49,552 nucleotides of DNA from Oceanisphaera arctica (GCF_002936955.1 NZ_MPZM01000022.1:1-49552); one strand, 5' to 3'; counted from the stretch's first letter, positions 1-8,408 are shown. Notes: a model not told the origin generated them from the letters alone. Made by a program: numbers and translations.

Positions 1-380
1 ATCAGGCCCGCGTTGAAGGCACCGGCCTCGCCGATGGCCAGGGTGCCCACGGCCACGCCCTTGGGCATCTGCACGATAGACAAGAGGCTGTCCATACCGT
101 TCAGCGCCCGGCTTTGTACCGGCACACCCAGTACCGGCAAACGGGTCTTGCAGGCAACCATGCCCGGCAGGTGGGCGGCACCGCCGGCACCGGCGATGAT
201 GACTTCAAAACCGCGGTCCACGGCCTGCTCGCCAAATTCCATCAATCGGTCGGGGGTGCGGTGCGCCGACACCACTTCCACTTCATAGGCGACCTGCAGT
301 TTATCCATGATTTCTGCAGCACCCTGCATGGTGGGCCAATCACTCTTGGAACCCATGATGACGGCAACTTTTGCTTGCAT
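1..380 (-). CDS. purE: N5-carboxyaminoimidazole ribonucleotide mutase PurE (3' part outside window)
   Basis: PurE converts N5-CAIR to CAIR in cytoplasmic purine synthesis. The first 126 codons are visible, read from an ATG at 378-380; the family is usually about 160-170 residues, so roughly the last quarter lies beyond the window edge. Diagnostic motifs are GSKSDWPTM at residues 10-18 (phosphate loop), SAHRTPD at 38-44, and the glycine-rich [12 protein letters not shown] at 63-74, all typical of class I PurE. A weak Shine-Dalgarno-like AGGAG lies just upstream (rc of 386-391). The leader contains an unusual phased repeat (see separate entry). purK normally follows purE but would be outside the window. 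Identity is certain; only the C-terminus is unseen. Confidence 0.97.
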   Translation of the reverse strand, partial: MQAKVAVIMGSKSDWPTMQGAAEIMDKLQVAYEVEVVSAHRTPDRLMEFGEQAVDRGFEVIIAGAGGAAHLPGMVACKTRLPVLGVPVQSRALNGMDSLLSIVQMPKGVAVGTLAIGEAGAFNAGL

Positions 381-390
381 GACTACTCCT

Positions 391-459
391 GTTCAACAGC
401 GTTTCAGCGACGTTTGTTTCAACCGTGTTTCAATTATGTTTCAACTATCTTTCAACGAC
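391..459. repeat. 11-bp phased direct repeats in the purE leader
   Basis: On the plus strand, units of the form GTTTCAAnnnn begin at 401, 416, 427, 438 and 449 (the last CTTTCAACGAC), and a related GTTCAACAGC begins at 391. Four consecutive units have an exact 11-bp period, close to one helical turn. They lie between the purE start codon and a TATAAT-like -10 on the minus strand at 504-509, so they would be transcribed in the purE 5' leader. They do not match the PurR operator consensus as I remember it. Function is unknown; they could be protein-binding iterons or a repeat expansion. Confidence 0.7.
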
Positions 460-503
460 GTCTAAACAACGTTCGGCATTTTGGTGGATCCGGGGGAGCG
501 CGG

Positions 504-509
504 ATTATA
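504..509 (-). promoter_or_regulatory. candidate -10 box of the purE promoter
   Basis: The minus strand reads TATAAT here, a perfect -10 hexamer, giving a purE leader of roughly 115 nt that would include the 11-bp repeats. The -35 region about 17 bp away (rc of 527-532, TAGCCG) is poor, so an activator or an extended contact would be needed. This is inferred from sequence only. Confidence 0.4.
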
Positions 510-887
510 ACGAAAGGAGGGGGTGGCGGCTAGTCGGCTAATCGCCCAATGGTGGACATTACCCGAACGTCACGTTAAGGTATTGCGTCCTCACAAGTAA
601 GCATCACGTATACCTAGGAGGTGTCCGCCCCATGATTGGTGCCATCGAAGCGTTACCTTAGTCACGACCATCAGTGTCGTCGACCACACATTACCAGGCT
701 ATCGCCAACGTCTCTAAGTAATTGTCCTTATTTATTGCCGATCCGTTTTTTACGGGATCTCCGCGTCCGTTGCCGCTAGCCAGGTCGTCTTAACCTACGC
801 CAGTTCAGGTGCCATTAATCCGGTGTCTGTTGTCTGTGCGTATGCCTGCTCACCCGAGTACTCAGCTGCTCGAGCGCGAACAAGGAG
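510..887. other. gene-free gap between purE and the symporter gene
   Basis: No convincing gene is present in this roughly 350-bp gap. A hairpin GATCCG-TTTTTTA-CGGGATC lies near 744-762. A strong Shine-Dalgarno AGGAGG (616-621) precedes an ATG at 632 that opens only a nine-codon frame (MIGAIEALP, stop at 659-661), which could be a leader peptide or chance. Composition is less GC-rich than the flanking genes. I looked for guanidine (ykkC-type) and other known riboswitch cores because of the downstream transporter and recognised none. Confidence 0.5.
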
Positions 888-2558
888 ATGAACTTGGAAC
901 TCTATCAATTTTCCAGCACCACTGTGCTATTGCTGCTGACCGCCTTTTACGGCGGCACCTATCTGATCACCACCTTTATCAAGAAAGAACAGGAAGACAC
1001 CGACGCCTTCATGGTCTCCAACCAGAGCGTCGGCTTCGGCATAGGTGCAGCCAGCATGACCGCCACCTGGATCTGGGCGGCTTCTTTCTACGCCGCCGCC
1101 ACCTCCGGCTATACCTACGGTGTTTCGGGCCCCCTGCACTACGGCCTCTGGGGTGCGCTAATGATATTGTTCATCTATCCCTTCGGTCGCCGCTTTCGCG
1201 CCCTTGCCCCCAAGGCACATACTCTGGGTGAAATCATCCACGCCCGTCACGGCTCTTCCAGCCAGTTGATCCTGGCATTATCCAACCTGCTCGGCAGCCT
1301 CATCAGCCTGATGGTGAACTTCACCGCCGCCGGTGCCCTGGTATCTGTGCTGTCGCCGTTGTCGTTTCAGACCGGCGTCATCATCGCCGGCGCAGGCGTA
1401 CTGAGCTACACCCTCTGGTCCGGTTTCCGCGCTTCCGTACTGACCGATTTCGCCCAGCTGATCGCCCTCATGGCCATCGCCGTGGTGATCATCCCGGCGG
1501 TACTGTTTGCCATGGGTGGCCCGACCGAGATGCTCAATGGCTTTGACAAGCTCACCCTGCAACAGGCCGACCTGTTCTCGACCGACGCCATACTGCATCA
1601 GGGCGCGCCCTACTTCGTGGCCGTGCTGGCCTATGCGATCGGTAACCAGACCATTGCTCAGCGGTTGTTTGCCGTGAATGAAAAACACATCAAGCCCACC
1701 TTCATCACCGCTACTCTGGGCTATGGCGCCATCGTCATCGGTCTGGGCATGATAGGTCTGATGGCCCTGACCACAGGGGTTGAGCCGCTGAACGGCGACA
1801 TGAATAACCTGATCCCGCAGATGGTGTCTTCTTATCTGCCGCCGGTGTTTATAGGATTGTTCTTTATTCTGGTGATCGGCTCTCTGTCGTCCACCGCCGA
1901 CTCTGACCTGTCGGCGCTGTCGGCCATCATGATGGCCGACGTCTATGGCAAGAACATCGCCAAGGGCAAAGCCTGTCCCAAGCGCATGCTGTTTATCGGC
2001 CGTCTGACCATGGTGGCAGCCACTATGGTCGGTATCATTTTTGCCAGCTTCTCATTCGATATTCTGGTGATGCTGGTGTTTGTGGGGGCGCTGTGGGGCG
2101 CCATCGTGTTCCCGGTTATCGCCAGCTGCTTCTGGAACCGGGTCACCAATCGCGCCTTTACCAGCTCTGTGGTTGCCGGCCTGCTGATGTTCTGCATAGC
2201 CCGCTTCGAACTGGTGCCCATGACCGGCCCCATCGCGGTGCTGTTCGAGCTGCTGGCCAGCATCGGCGGCGGTGTAGTGATCGGCCTGATGGTGTTTGGC
2301 TTCCTCGGCACCCGTGCCGGTTTTGTAGCCGGCATCATTGCCGGGGTCGCGCTGATGTTCTTTGCCACCGGATTTTTGCGGGAATATACGGTGCTGCTGT
2401 CATCTCTGGTGGCCTACGGCGTCAGCACCCTGGTCTGTGTGGCCGTGAGTCTGCTCGACAGCGAGCAGTTCGACTTCAATCTCATCAAAAAGCGTGTGGG
2501 TCACTACGACCAAGGGCTCGATGCCGCATATACCGCTCAAATTGCCAAGGAGTCCTGA
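888..2558 (+). CDS. sodium:solute symporter family protein (SSS, DUR3-like)
   Basis: This 556-residue, highly hydrophobic protein has about 13 predicted membrane spans and belongs to the sodium:solute symporter superfamily, closest in feel to urea/DUR3-type members. Supporting features are the N-terminal MVSNQSVGFGIGAASMTATW stretch (residues 42-61) typical of SSS helix 1-2, the HTLGEIIHARHG motif near residue 110, and a helix containing SSTADSDLSALSAIM near 335-350, the conserved sodium-site region. The substrate cannot be read from sequence. AAGGAG at 882-887 abuts the ATG at 888; an in-frame TTG at 894 has better spacing (6 nt), so the true start may be two codons later. It is followed after two bases by a 43-residue companion and a terminator, forming a two-gene operon. 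Confidence 0.88.
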   Translation: MNLELYQFSSTTVLLLLTAFYGGTYLITTFIKKEQEDTDAFMVSNQSVGFGIGAASMTATWIWAASFYAAATSGYTYGVSGPLHYGLWGALMILFIYPFGRRFRALAPKAHTLGEIIHARHGSSSQLILALSNLLGSLISLMVNFTAAGALVSVLSPLSFQTGVIIAGAGVLSYTLWSGFRASVLTDFAQLIALMAIAVVIIPAVLFAMGGPTEMLNGFDKLTLQQADLFSTDAILHQGAPYFVAVLAYAIGNQTIAQRLFAVNEKHIKPTFITATLGYGAIVIGLGMIGLMALTTGVEPLNGDMNNLIPQMVSSYLPPVFIGLFFILVIGSLSSTADSDLSALSAIMMADVYGKNIAKGKACPKRMLFIGRLTMVAATMVGIIFASFSFDILVMLVFVGALWGAIVFPVIASCFWNRVTNRAFTSSVVAGLLMFCIARFELVPMTGPIAVLFELLASIGGGVVIGLMVFGFLGTRAGFVAGIIAGVALMFFATGFLREYTVLLSSLVAYGVSTLVCVAVSLLDSEQFDFNLIKKRVGHYDQGLDAAYTAQIAKES

Positions 2559-2560
2559 TA

Positions 2561-2692
2561 ATGAACGATCTGACCTTAGGAGCCTATATCCTGATCTGGC
2601 CCGCCCTCACCCTGTGGATACTGGTGGTGATTTGCAAGGCAGTGCTCAAGGATATGCGCGAGGCTAAAAAAGAAAACCGCGACCTGGTGTAA
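2561..2692 (+). CDS. small companion subunit of the SSS transporter (43 aa)
   Basis: This 43-residue ORF starts two bases after the symporter stop and is preceded by AAGGAG (within 2547-2552). It has one hydrophobic segment, LGAYILIWPALTLWILVVI (about residues 6-24), then a charged tail KDMREAKKENRDLV, so a single-span protein with a cytosolic tail is expected. Such small proteins are known next to SSS genes and are annotated as putative transporter small subunits; they may stabilise or regulate the permease. It is below the length cut-off of many gene callers. A truncated second copy of its 3' half with the same terminator lies at 9818-9885, which is unusual. Confidence 0.85.
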   Translation: MNDLTLGAYILIWPALTLWILVVICKAVLKDMREAKKENRDLV

Positions 2693-2721
2693 TCACCTGT
2701 ATCACGGCTTGCAGAAAAACA

Positions 2722-2748
2722 AAGGCGGACTTCAGGGTCCGCCTTTTT
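2722..2748 (+). terminator. rho-independent terminator of the symporter operon
   Basis: AAGGCGGAC (2722-2730) pairs with GTCCGCCTT (2737-2745) around a 6-nt loop and is followed by further T residues. It closes the symporter/small-subunit operon. A near copy occurs at 9859-9885. Confidence 0.9.
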
Positions 2749-2773
2749 CATGGTCAATACAGGATTAGCAGCC

Positions 2774-3191
2774 AATTATACCAATCTGGAAAACTAACTG
2801 ATCTACTTGGCTTCACGGTAAAGGTCGAACGAAGGGTTCACTCCCCCGACACGCTAAACCGCATCCCTGCGACGCTCAGCACATGACATCCTGTCATGTG
2901 ATGGTCGCTGGAGTAAAACCCTTCATTCTCCCTAATGCTGCGGAGTCGCCTGTGGAGCGACCTGCAGACAACTCGGTGCTAAGGAGAGGTAACAGAGAGC
3001 GCCTCCCACGACCGTGAAATGCCAGGGCCGAAAAATGCTCCTGCCGTTCCGGCATTCCCGCCCTCCCTGGCAGTCAGACGGCATTTCCGAGCCCCCACGG
3101 ATGGGTTCATGGCGTGTCGTGGGAGGTGACTCTGTTTCCTCTCGTGTCCCGTTTTAAAATAGATCATATTTTTATTTAGATTGGTATTATT
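2774..3191. mobile_element. composite MITE-like element, copy A
   Basis: This 418-bp non-coding unit has 14-bp terminal inverted repeats differing at one base: AATTATACCAATCT at 2774-2787 and AGATTGGTATTATT at 3178-3191. Inside, a 28-29-bp inverted repeat (2984-3012 with 3116-3143, sharing CCTCCCACGAC) brackets a GC-rich core, and a perfect hairpin CACATGACA/TGTCATGTG lies at 2880-2900. The ends resemble those of a second element at 23651-23844. It encodes no transposase; it would have been mobilised in trans. It lies between the symporter terminator and the araC-type gene. No clear target-site duplication was found. Confidence 0.72.
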
Positions 3192-3238
3192 CGGCCGCAT
3201 CTCTGTTTATTTCCTGCACTGCTGTACAGGCACTCGGC

Positions 3239-4186
3239 TCATCCCCCTGGCTGCCGGGCCTCCTTGGGGGTAATGCCAAACCGGCTCTTGAAGCTGCGGC
3301 AAAAATGGGCCTGATCGCTGAAGCCCCATTTATAGGCGATATCGGCCAGGGTTCTGCCGGTGCCACTGCGACGGATATCGGCCACGGCTCCCTGCAGGCG
3401 TATTTCGCGGATCCACTGGCTTACACTAAACTCCTCGCCCTGAAACAGCTTGTGCAGGTAGCGGGTAGAGATGCCGCAGGCCGCCGCCACCTGCTCCGGG
3501 TTCAGATTCGAATCACGGATGTGTTCACGAATATACTGCTCCACACGCTGCTGATGCACCTGACACAAGCCGCTGTCTTCACTGGCGATGGCACGCTGAT
3601 CGCCTTCCACCGCCAGTGCAAACAGCTCTATCAGCTGGCGCAGCAGGGGCTCTGTCTGGCGGTCGTCCAGATAGGCCACCTGATGGGTGATGCTGCGGAA
3701 AAAATCGAAAAAAACGGCACCCAAGCCCTGGCTGCGATCGAATTCGCTGAACAGGTGGCGCTCGGGCAGCCGCAGTCGGGCACGCAGCAAAGAGTCGGGC
3801 ACCCGCAGCACCCACAGGCTGTTGTCGTTCTGATACTCGAATTCGTAGGGTTTGTCGCTGCGCTCCAGAATGAAACTGCCGGGTCGGCAACGCACGCTGC
3901 GCCGCTCCTGGCTGAAATGCACTTCCTGCCGCTCGGGAATGGTGATGAGAAAATGATTATCGCCGTGCGGGTTGATATGCTGCCGCAGACGTTGGTACTG
4001 GGTGGGGGAGCTGCTCAGAAACGAGATGCCAAACGGCGCCACGTCCCAGTTCCACAACTGCCCGTAAAAGCCCTGTCGCTCGGTGAAACGCAGGTCCATA
4101 TCGAAATAGGTGCTTCCTATCACCTCACGCCAGTAGTCCTGTCGCTCCGGCACCGGCAACAGCGTGGTGTGATGGCATAAATGCAT
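3239..4186 (-). CDS. AraC/XylS-family transcriptional regulator
   Basis: This 315-residue regulator has an N-terminal AraC-binding-like domain (about residues 10-190) and a C-terminal double helix-turn-helix domain (about 215-312) with the family signatures GISTRYLHKLF and IAYKWGFSDQAHFCRSFKSRFGITP (split here only for description). The start is placed at the ATG at 4184-4186 because GAAGGAG lies just upstream; the frame extends 26 codons further without a better ribosome site. It follows hyuB-hyuA on the same strand, separated from hyuA by a terminator. It is the natural candidate to act at the 22-bp-period tandem repeat in front of hyuB. Its effector is probably the hyu substrate or a related compound (inference). 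Confidence 0.93.
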   Translation of the reverse strand: MHLCHHTTLLPVPERQDYWREVIGSTYFDMDLRFTERQGFYGQLWNWDVAPFGISFLSSSPTQYQRLRQHINPHGDNHFLITIPERQEVHFSQERRSVRCRPGSFILERSDKPYEFEYQNDNSLWVLRVPDSLLRARLRLPERHLFSEFDRSQGLGAVFFDFFRSITHQVAYLDDRQTEPLLRQLIELFALAVEGDQRAIASEDSGLCQVHQQRVEQYIREHIRDSNLNPEQVAAACGISTRYLHKLFQGEEFSVSQWIREIRLQGAVADIRRSGTGRTLADIAYKWGFSDQAHFCRSFKSRFGITPKEARQPGG

Positions 4187-4220
4187 GCTCGCTCCTTCGC
4201 AAATCCATTGCGCACTGGTC

Positions 4221-4256
4221 AAAAAACCGCCGGACATGTAACCATGGTCCGGCGGT
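4221..4256 (-). terminator. rho-independent terminator after hyuA
   Basis: On the minus strand a perfect 10-bp stem (ACCGCCGGAC at 4226-4235 with GTCCGGCGGT at 4247-4256, plus-strand coordinates) is followed by six T residues (A run at 4221-4226). It ends the hyuB-hyuA transcript before the regulator gene. Confidence 0.92.
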
Positions 4257-4289
4257 AACCTCAAGAATACGAGTGCTGAAACGGGATCC

Positions 4290-6371
4290 TCAGCTCATTC
4301 TGGTCAGGCGATAGCAGTTGTTGGCCTCCAGCACCAGGCACCAGCCCGGACGTACCACTATGTTGGTGGTCGGCTCCTCCACCACTGCCGGCCCCATGAT
4401 CTCCAGCCCCACGTCCAGCCGTTCGCCGTGGTAGACACCGGTTTCAATCCAGTGGCCGTCGGCATCGAACAGCATGGGTCTGTGGCCCATCAAGGCATCG
4501 GCCAGAGTACGGCCAGTGGCGGCCAACTGCTGCGCCGGCGGCTTGCTCACCTTGCCGGTGAGGGTAGATTCAATGTTCACCAACTCCACCGGGTTGTTCG
4601 GCTCGCTGTAGGTATACAGCTCTTCGTGGCGGCGGTGGAAGGCCTCTAGCAGGCCGTCTATCGTGTCGGGAGTAATTTCGCCGCCGGGGAGTTCGACCGG
4701 ACATTCGTGGATCTGCCCCTGATAGCGCATTTCCACGCTGCGCGACAGGCTGATGTCGCCCAACTGGAAGCCATCGGCCAGCAGATGCTCGGTGCCCTGG
4801 CTCTCCAGCTCGTGAAAGCGCTCGTTGAGCAGGCTCAGTTCCGCCTCCCGGTGGATAGGCATGGGTTCCGAGGCCAGGTAGTTGTAGCGCACGTCCGAGA
4901 TGATCTGGCCGAAGGCGCAGAACACGGAAGCCACCTTGGGCACCAGCACGGTACGGCTGCCAATTTCCTCGGCCAGGGAGCTGATGTGCATGCCGGCCGC
5001 GCCGCCGGCGCAGACCAGAGCGAAGTCGCGCGGATCATAGCCCCGCTCGATGGAGACCCGGCGAATACCGTTGACCATGTTGAAGTTGACGATGGTGCTG
5101 ATGCCGTAGGCCGCCTTTTCCACACTGATGCCGAGCGGGTCGGCCACGTGCTTTTTCACCGCCTGCCAGGCCGCATCCCGGTTCAAACGGATGGTGCCGC
5201 CCAGCACGGCGTCCGGGTTAAGGTAGCCGAGCACCAGGTTGGCGTCGGTCACGGTAGGACGGGTGCCCCCCTTGCCGTAGCACACAGGCCCTGGGGTCGC
5301 GCCCGCACTTTCGGGGCCCACCTGCAGCATGCCGAATTCGTCCACCTGACAGATGGAGCCGCCGCCGGCGCCCAGGGTTTCCACCTGGATCATGGGCACG
5401 CCGATACGGTAGCGTAAAAAGTCGATGTCCTTGCTCAGGTTGGTATGACCGCCCTTGGTCAGGGTAATGTCGAACGAGGTACCGCCCATGTCCACCGTAA
5501 TCACGTTATCGATGTCGAAGGGGCGCGCCACGTAAAGACCGGCCTGGGGCGCAGAGGCAGGGCCCGAGTTGATGGCGTTGACCGCCCTGCCCTGCATGGC
5601 CTCGCCGATAGCCAGGCCACCGTTGGACTGAAAGTAACGCACCGGATATTTGGCGCCCAGGTTCCTGAAGTACTCGTCGATACGCTCCACATAACGGCGC
5701 ATCACCGGGCTCAGGTAGGCGTTCACGACCGTGGTGGAGGTGCGGCTGTATTCGCGGATCTGCGGGTACACCTCACTGCCGGTACACACAAAGACCCCGG
5801 GCAACAGCTGCTCGATCAGCTCCTTGGCTCGCCGCTCATGGCCCGGGTTGCGCACCGCCCACAGGAAGGAAATGGCCACGCTTTCGACCTGCTGCTCTTT
5901 GAAATAGGCCGCCGCGTCGATAATTTGCTGCTCGTTGAGCTCGCTGTACTCGGTGCCATCGGCCAGAAAGCGGCCGTCTATGCCCCGGCGCAAATGTCGC
6001 GGCACTATCATGTGAGCCGGGGGGAAGTCGGCCTCGTAGCGATAACCTTCTTCCTTGTGGCCCAGTCGAATTTCTATGCTGTCTTCGTGGCCCGTGCTGC
6101 ACAGCAGGCCAACCTTGACCCCTTTCTTCTCGATTAACGCATTGAGCGCCACAGTAGTGCCATTGATGCACAAATCGCATTCCTGCACTATCTGGCTCAC
6201 CGGCTTGTTGAGCGCCTCGGCAATCTGTCCCAGGCCGTGGTGGATGGCAATAGTGCCGTCCTCGGGGGTAGACGGGCTCTTGAATACCCGAATATTGCCG
6301 TCGTTCTCGGCCAGTACGAAATCGGTGAAGGTGCCGCCGGCATCCACGCCCAGACGATATTTGCTACGCAT
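4290..6371 (-). CDS. hyuA: hydantoinase/oxoprolinase family subunit A (HyuA-type)
   Basis: The 693-residue protein is the ATP-binding subunit of the HyuA/HyuB family, which includes N-methylhydantoinase, 5-oxoprolinase, caprolactamase and acetone-carboxylase-like enzymes; members hydrolyse or carboxylate small substrates using ATP. It has the actin-like phosphate motif DAGGTFTD at residues 10-17 and the second motif VDMGGTSFD at 293-301, with the hydantoinase A core spanning about 205-500. It begins 27 bp after hyuB, so the two form an operon. The length fits a two-subunit hydantoinase or caprolactamase rather than the fused ~1,280-residue 5-oxoprolinase. No acetone carboxylase gamma subunit gene is nearby, which argues against acetone carboxylase. 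The substrate is unresolved. Confidence 0.9.
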   Translation of the reverse strand: MRSKYRLGVDAGGTFTDFVLAENDGNIRVFKSPSTPEDGTIAIHHGLGQIAEALNKPVSQIVQECDLCINGTTVALNALIEKKGVKVGLLCSTGHEDSIEIRLGHKEEGYRYEADFPPAHMIVPRHLRRGIDGRFLADGTEYSELNEQQIIDAAAYFKEQQVESVAISFLWAVRNPGHERRAKELIEQLLPGVFVCTGSEVYPQIREYSRTSTTVVNAYLSPVMRRYVERIDEYFRNLGAKYPVRYFQSNGGLAIGEAMQGRAVNAINSGPASAPQAGLYVARPFDIDNVITVDMGGTSFDITLTKGGHTNLSKDIDFLRYRIGVPMIQVETLGAGGGSICQVDEFGMLQVGPESAGATPGPVCYGKGGTRPTVTDANLVLGYLNPDAVLGGTIRLNRDAAWQAVKKHVADPLGISVEKAAYGISTIVNFNMVNGIRRVSIERGYDPRDFALVCAGGAAGMHISSLAEEIGSRTVLVPKVASVFCAFGQIISDVRYNYLASEPMPIHREAELSLLNERFHELESQGTEHLLADGFQLGDISLSRSVEMRYQGQIHECPVELPGGEITPDTIDGLLEAFHRRHEELYTYSEPNNPVELVNIESTLTGKVSKPPAQQLAATGRTLADALMGHRPMLFDADGHWIETGVYHGERLDVGLEIMGPAVVEEPTTNIVVRPGWCLVLEANNCYRLTRMS

Positions 6372-6398
6372 AATCAGTTTCCTTACCTTTTAAAGAGT

Positions 6399-8138
6399 TC
6401 AGCCACGCAGGCGTTCGGTCTCGGCCCAGTTCACGCTCAGGCAATCGGGATTGAGCGCCACGCCGTATTCCAGTTCGGCCGCTTCCAGCGATACCAGATC
6501 ATTGCGCACGTCTTCCAGCACCGCCTTGGGGTCCCGCTCGAAGGCAGGGCCATAGCCACCACCGCCCGGGTTGATGTTGGTCACCCGCTCGCCCGGTTTA
6601 ATGGTGAGCATGGTGTTGTGCTTGTGCACCTGCTGGCCGTCTGCTCTGTCCACCACCAGCTTGCCCAGCTTGGGCTCAAGCAGCCGGTTCTCGGCACCTG
6701 CCGCCCCCAGGGTGGCAATTTGGCGGCCTTCGCCGAAGGCGATGACCTGCATTTCGTGATCTCTCGGCTCTACTTCCCAGGCCGTGCCCGAACCACCGCG
6801 ATACTTGCCGGCACCCCCGCTGTCCTGCAGCAGGCCATAGCGGTGAATGATGATCGGGTAGGAATATTCGAGCAGCTCTACGTCGCCGGAGCTGAGCGCA
6901 CCGAAGCAGCACAAGGGCCCCACCGCGTGCCAGCCATCCATCACCTGGGTGGCACCGGCACCGGAGATAATGGAAGCCAGTACCATGGTCACGTACTGCT
7001 CGCCGCTGCGCGGATCCATGCCCGCGATATTGATGCCGCTGGCATGGCCCCAGGACGCGGTGACCCGCTCGGGAGCAGCCTGCTCCAGAGCCTGGCGCAC
7101 GGCGTCGGTCAGGGTTTCCATCGGGGTGGTCGTACAGTTGACGTGGGGCGCCGGCTCAACCGCATTACACAGGGTACCCTTCTCGCCCAGATCCACGGTC
7201 ACACAGCGATACAGGCCCTCGTTGTAGGGCGGAGGCAGCTGGGCAAACATCATCAGACCCAGATAGACGCCGGACAGGGAGTTACCCTCGTAAGAGTTGA
7301 TGAAATACGGGATTTGCGGCGGACTCTGCACGGCAATGTGCAGCTGGTCGCCGGTGACCGTGATGGTACTGGTGATTTCCATCTCGCCAAAGCCGTGACC
7401 GGCATCTTCCAGCATGGCACTGCCATGGTAGACGCCATCGGGCACGTCGCGGATCAATGAGCGCATCTGCCGGTCGGCCATGTCTTTCAGCTCGGCGATG
7501 CAGGCCTTGACCGTATCCACCCCGTATTTGTCGAGCAGAGCAATCAGATTGCGCTCCCCCACCCGGCAGGCGCCGTACTGGGCGTTGATGTCCCCTTCCT
7601 GATCGCGCCTTGCGCGCATGTTGGTGAGCAGCAGGTTGATCACGTCTTTCCGGGGCTTGCCCTGTTCCCACAGTTTGACCGGCGGAATGCGCAGGCCCTC
7701 GGCGTAAATTTCCTTGGCGTCCGGGTTATAACCGGCCGGCACCGGACCGCCGATGTCGGTGAGGTGACCCTTACACACGGTCCAGAACACCAGCTCGCCT
7801 TTGTAGAACACCGGTTTGTACATGCAGCAGTCCAGGATGTGACTGCCCTTGTAGGCCGGGTCGTTGTGATAGATGACGTCCCCTTCCTGAATGTCGCCGT
7901 CGAAGAACTCGGCCACCGCCTTCATGGCCGGGATCAGCGAACCCAGGTGAATAGGAATGTCCTGGCCCTGAAGAATCATCTCGGGAAAATGGTCAAACAG
8001 GGCGTTACTGTAATCGTGAGCCAGGTTGAACACGCTCGAACGCCCGGTCTTTTCCAGGGTGAGAGTCATTTCCCGCTGGGTGGTTTCCAGCGCTCCGCGC
8101 ACCACCGCCAGGGTTATGGGATCTACATGTGTGGCCAT
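6399..8138 (-). CDS. hyuB: hydantoinase/oxoprolinase family subunit B (HyuB-type)
   Basis: This 579-residue protein is the partner (catalytic amidohydrolase-like) subunit of HyuA. It opens with DPITLAVVRGALE, the usual HyuB N-terminus, and contains HNDPAYKGSHILDCCMYKPV, resembling the conserved HNDPY-GG-H-D metal-site region, and a glycine-rich C-terminal PGGGGYG. Start ATG at 8136-8138 is preceded by GGAAGG. It is the first gene of the hyuB-hyuA operon and is divergent from the NCS1 permease gene; the intergenic region holds a tandem-repeat operator candidate. No hyuC-type carbamoylase is nearby, so the product is presumably processed elsewhere or is directly usable (inference). Confidence 0.9.
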   Translation of the reverse strand: MATHVDPITLAVVRGALETTQREMTLTLEKTGRSSVFNLAHDYSNALFDHFPEMILQGQDIPIHLGSLIPAMKAVAEFFDGDIQEGDVIYHNDPAYKGSHILDCCMYKPVFYKGELVFWTVCKGHLTDIGGPVPAGYNPDAKEIYAEGLRIPPVKLWEQGKPRKDVINLLLTNMRARRDQEGDINAQYGACRVGERNLIALLDKYGVDTVKACIAELKDMADRQMRSLIRDVPDGVYHGSAMLEDAGHGFGEMEITSTITVTGDQLHIAVQSPPQIPYFINSYEGNSLSGVYLGLMMFAQLPPPYNEGLYRCVTVDLGEKGTLCNAVEPAPHVNCTTTPMETLTDAVRQALEQAAPERVTASWGHASGINIAGMDPRSGEQYVTMVLASIISGAGATQVMDGWHAVGPLCCFGALSSGDVELLEYSYPIIIHRYGLLQDSGGAGKYRGGSGTAWEVEPRDHEMQVIAFGEGRQIATLGAAGAENRLLEPKLGKLVVDRADGQQVHKHNTMLTIKPGERVTNINPGGGGYGPAFERDPKAVLEDVRNDLVSLEAAELEYGVALNPDCLSVNWAETERLRG

Positions 8139-8206
8139 CGTCTACCTTCCGTTTTATGACTGGCTGAATGACGGTTAACAAACTGTTACCGCAACGTTTC
8201 GCCGCC

Positions 8207-8275
8207 AGTATAAAAGCCGTTCCCCCCGGCCGAATTGACGATGAGCGCACCCGCTTTTGACCATCAACGCACCCG
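8207..8275 (-). promoter_or_regulatory. candidate hyuB promoter with tandem AraC-type operator
   Basis: Two 19-bp direct repeats, TTGACGATGAGCGCACCCG (8235-8253) and TTGACCATCAACGCACCCG (8257-8275), match at 16 of 19 positions with a 22-bp period, about two helical turns, as is usual for AraC-family sites. A minus-strand TATACT (-10, 8207-8212) lies so that the proximal repeat overlaps the expected -35 position of hyuB, a class II activator arrangement. Assignment to the AraC-type regulator encoded at 3239-4186 is inference from proximity. Confidence 0.62.
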
Positions 8276-8362
8276 GCAGTGATGCACTGGCTGGCAATAG
8301 CCGATGCGCTCAGGTGCAATTTTCTTCCTGTCGGGTCCTTTTATGCTGCATGGGTCAGTAAT

Positions 8363-8382
8363 GGCTCAACAGGGGTTGAGCC
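8363..8382. promoter_or_regulatory. palindrome in front of the NCS1 permease gene
   Basis: GGCTCAAC-AGGG-GTTGAGCC forms a perfect 8-bp inverted repeat 14 bp before the AAAAGGAG ribosome site of the permease gene. It could be an operator or an mRNA hairpin; it has no T tract so it is not a terminator. Confidence 0.45.
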
Positions 8383-8408
8383 TTATCCCGAGTGAAAAGG
8401 AGTTTGCC

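Noticed and set aside
632-661. Nine-codon frame MIGAIEALP after a strong AGGAGG
   Set aside because: It is too short to support as a gene and has no attenuator-like codon bias; noted only within the gap entry.
534-887. A riboswitch in front of the SSS transporter gene
   Set aside because: Hairpins exist, but none of the riboswitch cores I know could be matched.
2979-3200. A 73-codon minus-strand frame inside the MITE-like element
   Set aside because: It only reads across inverted repeats and shows no protein-like composition or ribosome site.
4290-8138. Acetone carboxylase or fused 5-oxoprolinase for the HyuA/HyuB pair
   Set aside because: No acetone carboxylase gamma subunit is present, and the subunits are separate with hydantoinase-like lengths, so the more general family name was kept.
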